Of a stretch of DNA of 64,000 nucleotides, positions 11,745 through 22,945 are shown piece after piece (within the stretch, counting starts at the first letter, position 1; each line of letters begins with the position of its first letter). The notes under the pieces were generated by a model. It did not search any database and had not been told where the DNA came from. It was given only the letters and a program-made list of their open reading frames with translations. The position numbers and the translations under genes are program-made. This DNA comes from Ambrosia x helenae (Eukaryota; Streptophyta; Magnoliopsida; Asterales; Asteraceae): the NCBI GenBank assembly GCA_030844895.1, contig JAUTDX010007391.1:46395-110394 (forward strand), read 5' to 3'.

Positions 11745-12048
11745 TCTGTGCTCTTGAATCGGTTGTTCTTGACTTGACCAAAGTAGCTCGTTTACGCTCC
11801 AACGTCCATGAACACATGCTCTCAAGTGTTCGTGTCTCGAATAAAATTCTTTCGTTTTAAGCTCATTCTCCACGAACACCTATAAAATATAAAACGAGTA
11901 ATTAAGTACCAAAAACTAATAAAAACTATACAATGATAAAAATAGACAAACAAACGAACACACGCCTAAAACTACTAAAAACTATATACAAAAGACTCAA
12001 TTATGACTCACAATACATAGGAAAATAGATGTGTTTTACGACACATCA
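10284..12048 (-). repeat. Athila 5' LTR
   Basis: It is 1765 bp long, nearly identical to 1395-3165, with TG and CA ends. It should carry the element promoter and read toward lower coordinates; no unambiguous TATA box was assigned. Confidence 0.93.
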
Positions 12049-12053
12049 ATGGG
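12049..12053. repeat. Target site duplication ATGGG, right copy
   Basis: It matches 1390-1394 exactly and directly follows the LTR end ACACATCA. Confidence 0.9.
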
Positions 12054-12327
12054 GCAACTCTTTTCGTGTATATTTGGTCCTGAAAATCTAATATAATACT
12101 TTCGCCTTAAGTTAACATACCAAATAACCAACCAATTACCGTTAATAATACTATTACTGTGCCACACCATCACAACCATTAAGATGCCAAGCACCCTTTT
12201 TTTACCCTCCATAAGCCACTAATTAGAGAAAAACTTGGGCTAGAGCTTTAAACAACAGGGACCTCAACAATGTAATAAAGTAACAAAAAAGAAACAAATG
12301 GAAATTAACTATAACCTTTCTTGATAT
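12054..12327. other. Short spacer between Athila and LINE
   Basis: This is AT-rich sequence that was continuous with 873-1394 before the Athila insertion. Nothing recognisable is seen in it. Confidence 0.5.
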
Positions 12328-12345
12328 ATATATTTTATGAGTCAA
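12328..12345. repeat. LINE target site duplication, 5' copy
   Basis: The 18 bases ATATATTTTATGAGTCAA recur at 22928-22945 right after the A tail. Long duplications of this kind result from target-primed reverse transcription. Confidence 0.85.
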
Positions 12346-12434
12346 GCAAACTCCACCCCACTTCCTTTAGTCTTTATCCAAACACAAATTCTCATAAAAT
12401 TTTAAGGTTATCGAATAGGGAAAACTCTCTCTAG

Positions 12435-13917
12435 ATGGAATGGGAAGAGCCGCGGCGAAGACGAAGGGGACATCAACAGCAACACCAACAACGAAGACAA
12501 CAACAACAGGGCGATGTCAGGAGATCTACGAACTCGACAACCTTCTATATGACCAATCTACCCAGTCATTGCACTCTCGGTATGCTTTGGAAGGATTTTC
12601 GTAACTGTGGTATAATGACGGATGCGTACCTTGCGAGAAGAAGAGACAAATCTGGGAAGTACTTTGCTTTTCTTAGGTTTGCTGAGGTGAAAAACAGTGA
12701 CAACATGGCGAAGGCTTTAATGAGTGTTCATATAAGAGGAGAAAGGATAAGGGCAAATGTGGAGAAATTCATCAAGGAGGATGGAAGGGAGGGGTAGAAA
12801 CAAGCGGGAGAGAGGGTGAATTTCCAATCCCATCAATTGAGAGACCTGGATGAAAAAAGAAGATAGGAAACATCTCACATGGTGGATAAAGGGAAGGAAG
12901 CTGAAACTAGACATCATGGGTGGGACAGAAACTTTAATGGAAGCAGGGGTGATAACATGAGTACTTGGCCAAGCCTGAACAATGACAAGAAGATTGTTAT
13001 GATTCCGGGTAAAAACTTTCCTACACAACATGCGTTTAATAAAATTTCGTTGGTTGGCACGGCCAGAGATGTGAACAGGCTATGTCGGCTTGATGATTTT
13101 ATCAAGTCGATGGAGGAGTTCTGGATCCAAGTTTAGGGAAGTGGTTCATAAATCCTCTGTGTCTATTCGGGATGGTAACTTGGCGGTTGAAACGGTGGCA
13201 GTTTTAGTCAATAACGGCAGTCGTATATCGGAAGCAATGGTGGTTCAATGGAAACATATTGCTTTCGAGGCATGGGTGGTTGAGGTGGATGAGATATGGT
13301 GCCCTGACTTTGTTATGTTGAATATGGAAAAGAATAAGTTGTTCAATCTTAAGCTAGCATGTGAAAGACAACAGGAAAACCAGGATAAGATGTCGCCGTC
13401 AAACGTGGTGGTCGAAAATATGGTTATGGAGACGGAAGTAGAAGAAGGTGAAATTCCGGTGACTCCTGTTAATCAGAATCCGTAGGGGTTGAAGACGAAA
13501 CGTTTGAAATATTGAATACTCCAAACGACGAAGGAGAAGTCGAGGAGGCACAAAAGGTGAATGATTTCTCTCATAGGGAGGTGGGTAACGTGCATGTGCA
13601 TGAGTTGGGAACCCAAAAAGATAATGATGTGGCAGTGGTTTGCTGAGGAGATGAGAAACATCAGATCTGAGTCAACCAGAAGACTTAGACGCCGGAGAAA
13701 AAGCCCTGTGAAACCTGATAATAATATCGCCAACTCATCCATATTCGGTGCGCAGATGGATAATAACATAGATGCTGGTCATGAAGATGCTTCGCACTCC
13801 GAAGAGGTCAACGCCTCTGTTCATGTTGGGACATCGGTTGGGATCAATTTGGAAGGTTTGGAATTGGAGGTTGACAAAGCAATCAGGCAAGAGGGTGAGG
13901 TAAGTGTAATCCAATGA
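12435..13917 (+). pseudogene. LINE ORF1 (RRM-type RNA-binding protein), broken
   Basis: It starts at ATG 12435 with an arginine- and glutamine-rich N-terminus. An RRM-like domain follows: TTFYMTNLPSHCT is RNP2-like and KYFAFLRFAEV is RNP1-like. The frame is interrupted by TAG at 12795-12797, another stop near 12864, a shift around 13100-13136 and a stop near 13485. A highly charged tail runs to a TGA at 13915-13917 that overlaps the ORF2 ATG. In plant L1 elements this protein binds the element RNA. It cannot be made intact here. Confidence 0.8.
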
Positions 13918-15312
13918 CGATAATCTCTTACAATGTTAGGGGAATCGGGGAGGATCGAAAAGTCCTTTCTGTGGGTGAATTAATTAGAGAACATAAACCA
14001 AAAATCATGGCAATTTAAGAAACTATGATGTACGATGGGGCTAAAATCCAATACAGGAAGTTATGGGGTTCGAGGCCACTTGAGTTCGATTGGGTAAACT
14101 CTGAAGGAAGATCTGGGGGGATGTGTGTTTGCTGGGATCCCGATTTTTCTTCCAAAAATAATATTGAGAGACACCGCAATTTCATGGTTATCTTCGGCAA
14201 GCTGCTACCATTCGATGTGGATATTAACCTGGTTAATGTCTATGCTCCACAAGGTCTTAGGCTGAAAAAGGATCTTTGGCGAAGCATTACTCAAACGATA
14301 AGTTCGAGGGAGGGTATGTGGGTCGTATTGGGAGATTTTAACGTGATGCGTTTCCCGGACGAAAGGCTGAAACGGTCTAATGGAATATCCCATGGGCGGG
14401 AGAAAGTTCCCCAGGGTTTCCGGAGATGGTGAAAAGTTCAGCAAGATAGACAGGATTTTTGTATGCACTCTGTTCTGGAATAAATGGTCGGATGCGTCAC
14501 TACTTGCTCTCCCGAGGATGGATTCGGATCACAGTCCTCTGGTTCTGTCCTTATCGGCTGCTAACTTGGGTGTTGTCCCTTTCAGGTTTTATAATTCCTG
14601 TCTCGGTAGAAACGGTCTGGATGAGGTGATCAAGGATGCAATTCTTGAACAACATAATGGGCCCCTGCTGATTTAATCATGGCTGGAAAACTGGAAAGAA
14701 TTAAAGAAGTGGTCAAGTTATGGCTAATGCAAGACTGGGAGAGGAGAAACGAGGCGAAGCGGGTTTTGGAGCAAAAAATAGCTTCCATGGATGAACATAT
14801 GGACAGCAGGTCTCTTTCGAATGAAGAAATTATGGAGTGGACCGATAGCAAAAAAAATTTAGAGGAGATTAACAAGGTGATTACACAGGATCTAAAGCAA
14901 AAAGCACGAGTCAAATGGGCAATAGAAGGTGACGAGAACACGGCGTATTTCCACCTGCTAATCAACTTCAATAATGGGTATAATCGCATCAACGGAATCC
15001 AAGTTGGAGGTGATTGGGTTACGGACCCGACTCGTATAAAGATGGAGGCTCGAAAGTTTTTTGCCTTCAAGTTTAGGGAACCAAAGCTGGCCCGCCCGAG
15101 CTTTCTCTGCCCGAATTTAAAGCAGTTATCGTCCGGTGATGCTGCTGATATTATCAAAGATTTTTTTTAGAGGAGATTAAGGGTGCAATTTGGGATAGTG
15201 GTAATGAAAAGGCGCCTGGACCCGACGGTTTTAACTTTGGGTTTATAAATCATTACTGGGAGATTCTTAAAGTAGATATAATGAAGATGATGAATGAATT
15301 CCATGATCAGGG
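13914..15312 (+). pseudogene. LINE ORF2, 5' part: AP-like endonuclease and start of reverse transcriptase
   Basis: ATG at 13914 overlaps the ORF1 stop. ISYNVRGIG is the usual endonuclease opening. The first stop, TAA at 14016-14018, replaces a codon that is normally Gln before ET. VVLGDFNV and DSDHSPLVL are endonuclease-fold motifs. Between them, near 14380-14430, sequence is missing and the frame shifts. After a further shift come WAIEGDENTAYFH and, after a T-run shift near 15160-15170, EKAPGPDGFNF at the start of the reverse transcriptase. Coding stops at 15312, where a solo LTR is inserted. Confidence 0.87.
15308..15312. repeat. Target site duplication CAGGG, left copy
   Basis: It matches 20622-20626 and flanks the outer solo LTR inside the LINE reverse transcriptase. 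Confidence 0.85.
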
Positions 15313-17654
15313 TGTAAGACTCTAACCCGTAATCACGCGATCAACGCCCAAATCATACGGGTTTGGACCTTACTTAAACCACTCCCGATTAAAACTTTGA
15401 AATTTATTATAAGTCAACCCATTAAGATCAAATACATGTTTGATTCACACAATTTTTTACATTTTAATAGTTAAAACATACTCTAAGATGTTGCATTTTA
15501 ACGGGAGTTCCTTAAATTCTAATACGGAAGCTTGATGAGTGATCGAGTGTGTTCGGCTCTTATCGCGACTTGATCCTTGCTCCGGGTCTTCCATCACATG
15601 TTTACCAAGCACCATTACACAAAGAATGGTTAGTGAGTTGTCAAATGAAACATTTAAACTAGTACGATAGTCGTTACACGTCGAAACGGAACGAACCAGG
15701 CCAAACGGCCCTTTATCAGGAGAACAAACGGCTGCAACCTATGCGCAACAGCTGTTCGGATTGCTTTTACCCCTTCTAAAACCCAAAATCCGACTTCGAC
15801 TTTCAAATGAGAATTGTTCTACGCTCAGAGAGCTTTCCAGGCATATAAAGAACACCTCCTAACGATTTTTCTACGATTTTATATGGAATTTTAAAAATCA
15901 TGCTGTCAGGCTGTTCTCTGTGAGCGGTCGCTTACAGCTTCTGATGTTAGTTTGGTGATTTTTAAGCATGGGAATCATGTCGCAACCGCATTTGATGATT
16001 CCCGAAGCCTAAGTATTGACTTGCCGACTAAATAAACCTTTGTTTGATTGAAATTATAGTCCGGTTCATGATGCTATGACCCGGTTCAAAGTTTTAAGTG
16101 TTTATGTTGATTTTTACCCATATCGACCCGTTAAGGCCTTGAATCAAACAAGGCACTTTTTTACCACACCAAATTCCTACCGATTAAGTTGTCTAGTCGT
16201 TAGACACTTGATCAACAAAAGTGTTTATCCGATTTGTTTCATTATGATTTACTTTCTTAGATTCAACCTTTAGAAATCTTTTAAATTCCCAAAATGCCCT
16301 TCATGATCAAATATTTCAATTTAGTCATTCGTGGCAAAACTTCTTGTTCCAATTCCAATGTTTTTGACTCATTGACTTGTTTAAATACCTCTAAGTCCTT
16401 CCGGACTTAGAGTTTCATCCATTCTCAAGTTTTCACTTGTTTAGTATATTCTAAGCGCGTTTGCGCGCATTAGACATAGTTAGGGAAATAACTTACTTGA
16501 TTTGCACCCACGCTTCATGTGGGTAGTTTTATTACTCTTGTTGCCTTTCCCGAAGGCGTTTAATTAGCTACAGTCTTACCAGGTGGACTTGACCATATCC
16601 GTAACTTGTGCTTAGCATCCATGATTCTTAGCATCAAGCGTGTATGCGCAAGTGCATGTACCTGCGTGCTTTCTAACTAGACACATTATTTTCTCAGAAC
16701 TCAAATGGTAAAACCTTGCCATTTGATCCGTTTAACCTCATAACGCTTAATGCTTGGAATACAAGCATCAAGTGTTGGACTCAAATGGTGAGGACCTCAC
16801 CATTTGACCCGTTTAGACCCATAGTTCAAGATACTATATTACACAAGTTTTTACATATGGTTCAAGTGATACAACTTGACCCATTTAACATCATGCTTAG
16901 CAATTTCATTCAATTGATTCCATTTGGATTAAAACATCATTTTCCACATCTCATTATTGATTGATCCGTTTGATGAATTTCACCATTCGGTCACAACTCA
17001 TTGTTTCGAATATATGTCATAAACCTTGTTTGTTATGAGTTCATGTGAGGCCACCCATTTAATACATTTCACCCCTCGGGGTTTTTCCTCTAATACATAC
17101 ATGAGATTTATAACCAATATATATACGACACTTAAGCCATGTTATAGACTACTAGTGTAAGTAAAACTTACATGTATTCATTCCGATTTACTTGCACTTT
17201 AGGCTCATATCCGCTTGACCCGTTTTGTTCTTTGATCCATTCCATCCAAACTTGCACCTAGCTTGACAAGATCAATCTTCACTATACTCATAAGATTAGT
17301 TAAGTTAGTCATCATATCCAATAACTAACACATCTCATGAGTTTATTTACACCATTATTTCGTTTTCCCAATTATCATTTGGCTAAACTTTTCATGTATG
17401 GTGTGATTCATCTTTTAAACATGTGTTTCACGTTTTATATGCGGGTAATTCCATGATTACCCAAATCAAGTTATCACCTCAATTTACAAACAAGACTATT
17501 GAGGCATTTCATCAAACACTTGGTGTGCACCCACCACATTCACTTGATTTTCATGAGTTTAAGTTTATCAAAACATACCCATCTACCTAATAATCATCAT
17601 ATCATGTTATTTAGACTTTGGGGTTTGAGGTTCAAGGAGGTGAACCTCCTGATG

Positions 17655-17659
17655 TTAAT
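17655..17659. repeat. Target site duplication TTAAT, left copy
   Basis: It matches 20325-20329 and flanks the inner solo LTR. Confidence 0.83.
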
Positions 17660-20324
17660 TGTAACACCCCGTTGTTAAGTACCCGAAATTATAAATATAT
17701 ATATATATAATCTATGATTAATTAACATAATTATCTAATATTATAACTAAGCTAATCCAGCCCAACGAAATCGGCCCAATATATCGAGCCCACCCGATAA
17801 TAAAAGACCAAAACATATTAGCCTATAACAATTGGACTCCATTTGTAAAAGCCCAATACCCCTTGAGCCCGTTAAACATCTTGGCCCACCAAGTCTACCC
17901 GGCCCAAACCCACACTTGTTTACCTCTCAATCTCATTTAGATACATAGAACCCATGATAAAGATCAGCCACTTTTCCCCTATCTTATCCTAATATCCTAA
18001 TATACAAACACATGCATGCATTCTGCTTCAACCCTACGCTCATTAACATTTAATGCACCATCCTAGTATTACTTATTATTTGCACTCAAACTCTAAGACT
18101 ATGGGGTATGGATCGGGATAGACAAAGGGGAAGATGACATGGAGCCTTTCCCCAAGGGGAACACCGCCCCCTACCCTTCCCCTTCGGTGTAAACGGGGAA
18201 ATCTTCCCCTTCTCCCCGATCTATATATTATTATTATATTTTTTGTCTTTTCTTCTAATAATATTATATATATATATATATTGTCTTTTTCCCCTATAAA
18301 AAATATTAAAATAAAGGAAAGGGGAAGGGGAAAGAAGGGGGAACCATTTCCCCTAGAAGGGGGAGGAGAAGGGGAAAATGATGTGGCGCAGATGTGGACA
18401 AGGGGAAGGAAGGGGGAAGGGGAACCACACCCCATAGTCTAAGGCATAACCATCTGTTCTTCTTATCATTACCATATGATGACATACATGCACCTCTCCT
18501 TTGCTTCTTATCCAGCTCCTTTCTCAGCTTATACATTACGCACACAGTCACATCCATCCACCTATCAATCCTCATCCTCATCCAATCATTGGATTCATGC
18601 ATCAAGGTTACTACAAATACATGTGTACTACACTACATCCACAAGTACTCCTCCTGTTCTGTTTGGAAACTCACGCATACATGATGCACACATACTCTAC
18701 ATCAACTTCATAATGCACACACATATATATCAATCTGTAATAATCAAATAGAGAAACAGAAAGGTTACGATAGAGGGAGAAAGTAAGAAGAGAGAGAGTG
18801 TCGTGGGAGGAGGCAACCATGACCGGTTACCTTCTCCGGCTAAGTCTCCGGCGACCCGTCACCATGTTCACCGTATCCAACTCCAAACCCGGCTACTCTC
18901 TGTTCTGGTACCCCGACACCACAAACCCAGCATCATTCTGTTCGACATAACTGACAACCCGACATTCTCTCCCACCACCTATATGAACCATTGATACAGT
19001 CCCTTTTCGTTCACCTCCAAACAACCGGTAACGGTTACCGGCTCTGTTAGAGCGTCTCTTCGAACCGGTTGACCTTGTAGGCCGGTTATCCTTCTCGAGT
19101 CTCGATTGTACCCTTCAAACAACGAACATCTCATTTACGTCCATTGATCCCGTCACCATACGATGTTGTCTTCAAACCTGTTCACCTAGCCGAACCTTGT
19201 TATTATCAAACCCACACAATATTTAATATAATAAAGACCCGGTTGACTGATCCAAACCCGGGTTATAACCCGTTTACAGTCGACCGTTTGAACACCCGAA
19301 ACAAACCATCCTTGTTACTTTTTCCTCCGGTGACCGGTTATTGATTATGGTGTGCGACGTTCAGTTGAACCCCTGTTACTTACCATCGTTCGCCATGCGT
19401 TGGAATGTTATAACCGGTTACCTTTGTTCTGTTCCGGGTTCGAGCTCGTTCACTCCTTCGAACTTAACAGAGAGGTTAGAGACATAGTTATCTATTATTA
19501 TGTTATTATTATTATTATTACTACTTTTATTATTATTATAATAAACGTGAAACGTGTGGGACGATAAAAACCGACAATATTAAACAGCATAACGATAATA
19601 AACCGAGTAACAAATATATATATTTATATACAAAAGAGTACATATAAAGGATTGTCCCCACAGTTATCACTTGCCTAAGCATTGCACGCGCTAATGGTTA
19701 TAAAACATATTAGGTACAATATTTGGAAAATATACCGTTAAGAAATAGATTACAGAATCCTGAAGAATATAATAGAGGCGAGTACATGATCCTTTCCCCG
19801 TTTTATTATAAAGCTTTTGGGGTGATTACATGCTTGTCCAGTCGTTATCAAAGTATTTTATATGGTTTATATTATAAAAGTGTTACCGAGTTGTTAATAG
19901 AATATCATCGAATCATGATCATGTTATATAATAGAATTCGGTCGAATAGAAATCACGTAGAATGGATCCATTCGGTATCATAGAGTATAGACCCGGGCCG
20001 ATTAGAGGCTACGGGACCATGTATAATCGATCTATACTCGAAAATAGAATGACCGGATATTTACATGCATAAATTATGTGTCGAAAAGGTTGTTTAAAGA
20101 CTTTGGCATTACTCACTAGTATGAAAATACTAACGTACTTTTAAGCATGTGGTCAGGTATTGATACAAGATATTAAAGAGAAAGCTGCCAAATAGAAGAT
20201 CTGGATAAGAAGAGGATGCTATGGCTACATTTTATCTATTTCATTAGTATTGAAATTCAGTTTAATGTAATCATTACAATTAAACCTGTTAATGCTAATC
20301 CGCTGCGCCACCTGGGTCGTTACA
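17660..20324 (+). mobile_element. Inner solo LTR nested in the outer solo LTR
   Basis: It is 2665 bp long, beginning TGTAACACCCCGTTG and ending GGGTCGTTACA, with the duplication TTAAT on both sides. It lies in plus orientation and has no coding domains. Around 18820-19430 it is rich in ACCGGTTA-like words. Frames of 60-120 codons in it have no family resemblance and are treated as chance. Confidence 0.82.
18097..18439. mobile_element. Tourist-like MITE inside the inner solo LTR
   Basis: The inverted ends are GACTATGGGGT and ACCCCATAGTC, flanked by TAA at 18094-18096 and 18440-18442. Three-base TAA or TTA duplications are typical of PIF/Harbinger-derived MITEs. The interior is unusual: G/C-run-rich words of the AAGGGGAAGG type at both ends, partly in inverted order, around an AT-rich centre. 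Confidence 0.7.
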
Positions 20325-20626
20325 TTAATCGCATACACACACAAGTGTGTGTTTTCTCACTCAATTTACCATTACATATTTCTTGTTTGGCTAGATGGCA
20401 ACTATAGTCCCTCAAGTTATCCCACTGTCATTTTTGTATAAGAACTACCTCATAAACTAGTTTCAAACACCTTTTATTAATTTATAAACATAATATTATT
20501 AACTAGGTTATTTCCATGTTAGAATATAACCCATATTATTATCCTCTAAGTCTTGTGTTATTGTATTGCTAATCACGTCTAATGGCGTAGTTAGGCGAAC
20601 GAATGGTTTTGGGGTGTTACACAGGG

Positions 20627-22797
20627 GGTGATAAATCGCGGATGCGCGTCCTCTTTTATTGCGCTTATTCCGAAGTCTAATGACCTATTGACTTTCAATG
20701 ATTTCCGGCCCATAAGTCTTCTTGGTTGCATATCCAAGTTCATATCCAAAGTATTAGCGGACCGAATCAAGAAAGTGGTGGGTTCGGTTGTGTCCGAGGT
20801 GCAGTCGGGTTTCTTATCTAATCGGAACATATTGGATGGCCCTTGATGGTTAACGAAATTTTATCTTGGGCCAAAAAGATAAAAAAAAAGAGATGTTTAT
20901 TCTGAAAGTGGATATAGAGAAGGCCTATGATTCGATAAGTTGGATCTTTATTGATGCCGTGTTATGCCAAATGAGTTTTCCGGAAAAATGGAGGTCATGG
21001 GTGAGAGGAGTTCTAGAATCGTATAGAGCCTCGGTACTAATAAATGGGTCCCTATCATGTGAGTTCCAAGGCTTTCGTGGAGTGCGCCAAGGAGACCCTC
21101 TTTCGCCTTTCATATTCATAATTGCCATGGTAGCAATCACGTGCTTTGTTGAGAAGGCCAACGAACTTGGTTTGATAAATGGGATTCGCCTTCCAAATGG
21201 TGGCCCGGTCATAACACATTTAATGTACGCGGATGACATTGTGTTCTTGGGCGAATGGGGTGAGAATAGCATCTGACATCCGGTCCGGTTGATGAGGTGT
21301 TTCTATCTCATTTCCGGACTAAAGATAAACTTCAATAAAACCAATCTCTTTGGATTGGTGTGACGGACGCTGCTGCGGATCAAATGGCTAGTGCGATTCG
21401 GTGTAATGTGGGGAAATTGCCATGTAAGTACCTTGGGATTCTTGTCGGCGCAAATATGAACCATTCTAGACATTGGAATAGGGTTGTGGATTGTGTAAAG
21501 TCGAGACTATCAAGATGGAAGGCGAAGCATTTGTCCTTTGGGGGCCGTATAACACTCTTGTGTTCGACTTTAGACAGCTTACCGCTTTATTTTTTGTCAC
21601 TCTTTAAAGCCCCAAAATGCGTTTTAGAAACACTTGAGGCGCTTAGGCGTCGCTTTTTCTGGGGTGGGCGCGATGATAAGTCAAAAACAAATTGGATGTG
21701 CTGGACAAAGGTAATCGGACCAGTGGAGAAAGGTGGATTGGGTTTGGGTTCTTTGCATGACATGAATGTGAGTCTTATCATGAAGTGGTGGTGGTGATTC
21801 AAAACTGAAAAATCGGCTCTATGGAATAAGGTGATTTCGGCTATACATAAACAACCGGCTGGATGGTCTTATCTTCCTATCAAGGCTGGGGTATCTGGTG
21901 TATGGGCTGGTATAAACAAAGCTGAAAAGGACTTGATTGATGTTAATGTTAATATCCGTTCGCTACTGAAAGGAGTTATGGGGGATGTATAACTATACGC
22001 TTTTGGATCGATTTTTGGGTATGTGAAGGACCCCGGATGTACCTGTTTCCGAGCCTGTTTAGGCTGGAAAATGACAAAGCAATAGATGTGGCTACTAGAC
22101 GAGGTGGCTGGGACTGGAAACGAGAACCTATTACTCAAATGGAGAGACAAGAACTGAGCCTATTGACTGGACTGTTAGCAACAGTGCAGGCTGCAAATGA
22201 CAGTGATAAATGGAAGTGGGTGCCTAATTCAGAAGGGTTTTTCTCGATTGCGTCTTGTAAAAAGCTATTATCTCAATATGCAATTCCTTATCAACCATTC
22301 GAATGGATCGATGGGGCTCCTAAAAAAGTTAGTATCTTTGGTTGGAGAGCTGCACAAGACCGCCTACCTACAATGATGGGGCTGCAGAAAAGAAAGGTTT
22401 AAATGGGTCAGTTACTTGCAGAATTTGCGGACAGACAGATGAAAACGCAGACCACTTGTTTACGGGCTGTTACTTGTCGGCGATTATGTGGCAAAAGGTA
22501 AGCAATTGGTGTAAAATACCGAACATATATGCCTTTAACGTTCTAGACCTGCTAAAAACTCATAAGTCGATGGGTGTTGAACGCAATAAGCAAAAATGGG
22601 TCCGTTTGGTGATTCTTGGAACGTGTTGGGCAATATGGAAAGCTCGTAATGGGTTGATATTTTCTGGAAAAAGAGTGCAATCGGATGGCCTATTTGGTGA
22701 GATACAATCGACGGTATTCCTGTGGGCAAAGCATAGAATGAAGCGGAACGCATGGAGTTGGGAGGAGTGTGTTGCTTTCAATGTTCCGGTGACATGA
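20627..22797 (+). pseudogene. LINE ORF2, 3' part: reverse transcriptase and zf-RVT
   Basis: The reverse transcriptase resumes directly after the CAGGG duplication with SSFIALIPKSND and FRPISLLG. The catalytic motif YADDIVFLG lies near 21230-21255 and GVRQGDPLSPFIF upstream of it. Further on come CKYLGILVG, RRRFFWGG and GWDWKR. A zf-RVT zinc finger, CRICGQTDENADHLFTGC, lies near 22415-22475, and the frame ends at TGA 22797. Shifts or stops near 20846, 21276, 21360, 21797 and 22400 break the frame. Known L1 proteins of this class nick DNA and copy RNA at the target; this copy cannot. Confidence 0.88.
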
Positions 22798-22945
22798 TTT
22801 TCTGTTTGTATTACTTATTTGGTGATCTTTTGGGTGATGTATAATGTACCTTATGACTAGTATCTTGCTAGTTGTCATGTGTAAAATTTTGGGTGAAATG
22901 GAAGAAGTTGTTTGCCGATCAAAAAAAATATATTTTATGAGTCAA

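Larger units (their letters stand above)
1395..12048 (-). mobile_element. Complete Athila-type Ty3/gypsy LTR retrotransposon
   Basis: The element lies on the minus strand: 5' LTR at 10284-12048, 3' LTR at 1395-3165. Both LTRs begin TG and end CA. The target duplication ATGGG is perfect (1390-1394 and 12049-12053). Inside the 5' LTR sits an 18-base primer site complementary to the 3' end of plant tRNA-Asp, a hallmark of Athila and Tat lineages. The coding order gag, protease, reverse transcriptase, RNase H, integrase is that of Ty3/gypsy. The integrase core, the protease motif DLGASIN and the absence of a second RNase H favour Athila. The LTRs differ by about one substitution and a few simple-repeat indels, so the insertion is very young. 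About 1.4 kb between pol and the 3' LTR holds no env-like frame. Confidence 0.93.
15313..20621 (-). mobile_element. Outer solo LTR inserted in the LINE, itself interrupted
   Basis: The ends are TGTAAGACTCTAACCC and GGGGTGTTACA, flanked by CAGGG on both sides. On the minus strand it begins TGTAACACCCCAAAACC, the common start of plant gypsy LTRs. After removal of the inner element at 17660-20324 and one TTAAT copy, 2639 bp remain, with no pol domains and a single copy only. That is the signature of a solo LTR left by recombination between the two LTRs of a full element. I found no second LTR or gag-pol. Its family is unassigned; a chromovirus such as Tekay is plausible from the ends and length. 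Confidence 0.82.
12346..22928 (+). mobile_element. Decayed L1-type LINE, split by nested insertions
   Basis: The direct repeat ATATATTTTATGAGTCAA flanks the element at 12328-12345 and 22928-22945; the first A may belong to the A tail. The 3' end is a short A run at 22921-22928. Between the repeats the order is RNA-binding ORF1, endonuclease, reverse transcriptase and zf-RVT, the normal plant L1 layout. Removing the insertion at 15313-20621 (plus one CAGGG duplication copy) leaves about 5.3 kb, close to full length, with only about 90 bp of 5' leader. Several stops and frameshifts show it is dead. Confidence 0.9.

Noticed and set aside
18076..18751. Several overlapping frames of 70-119 codons on both strands
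   Set aside because: They cover the MITE and low-complexity parts of the inner solo LTR; composition-driven.
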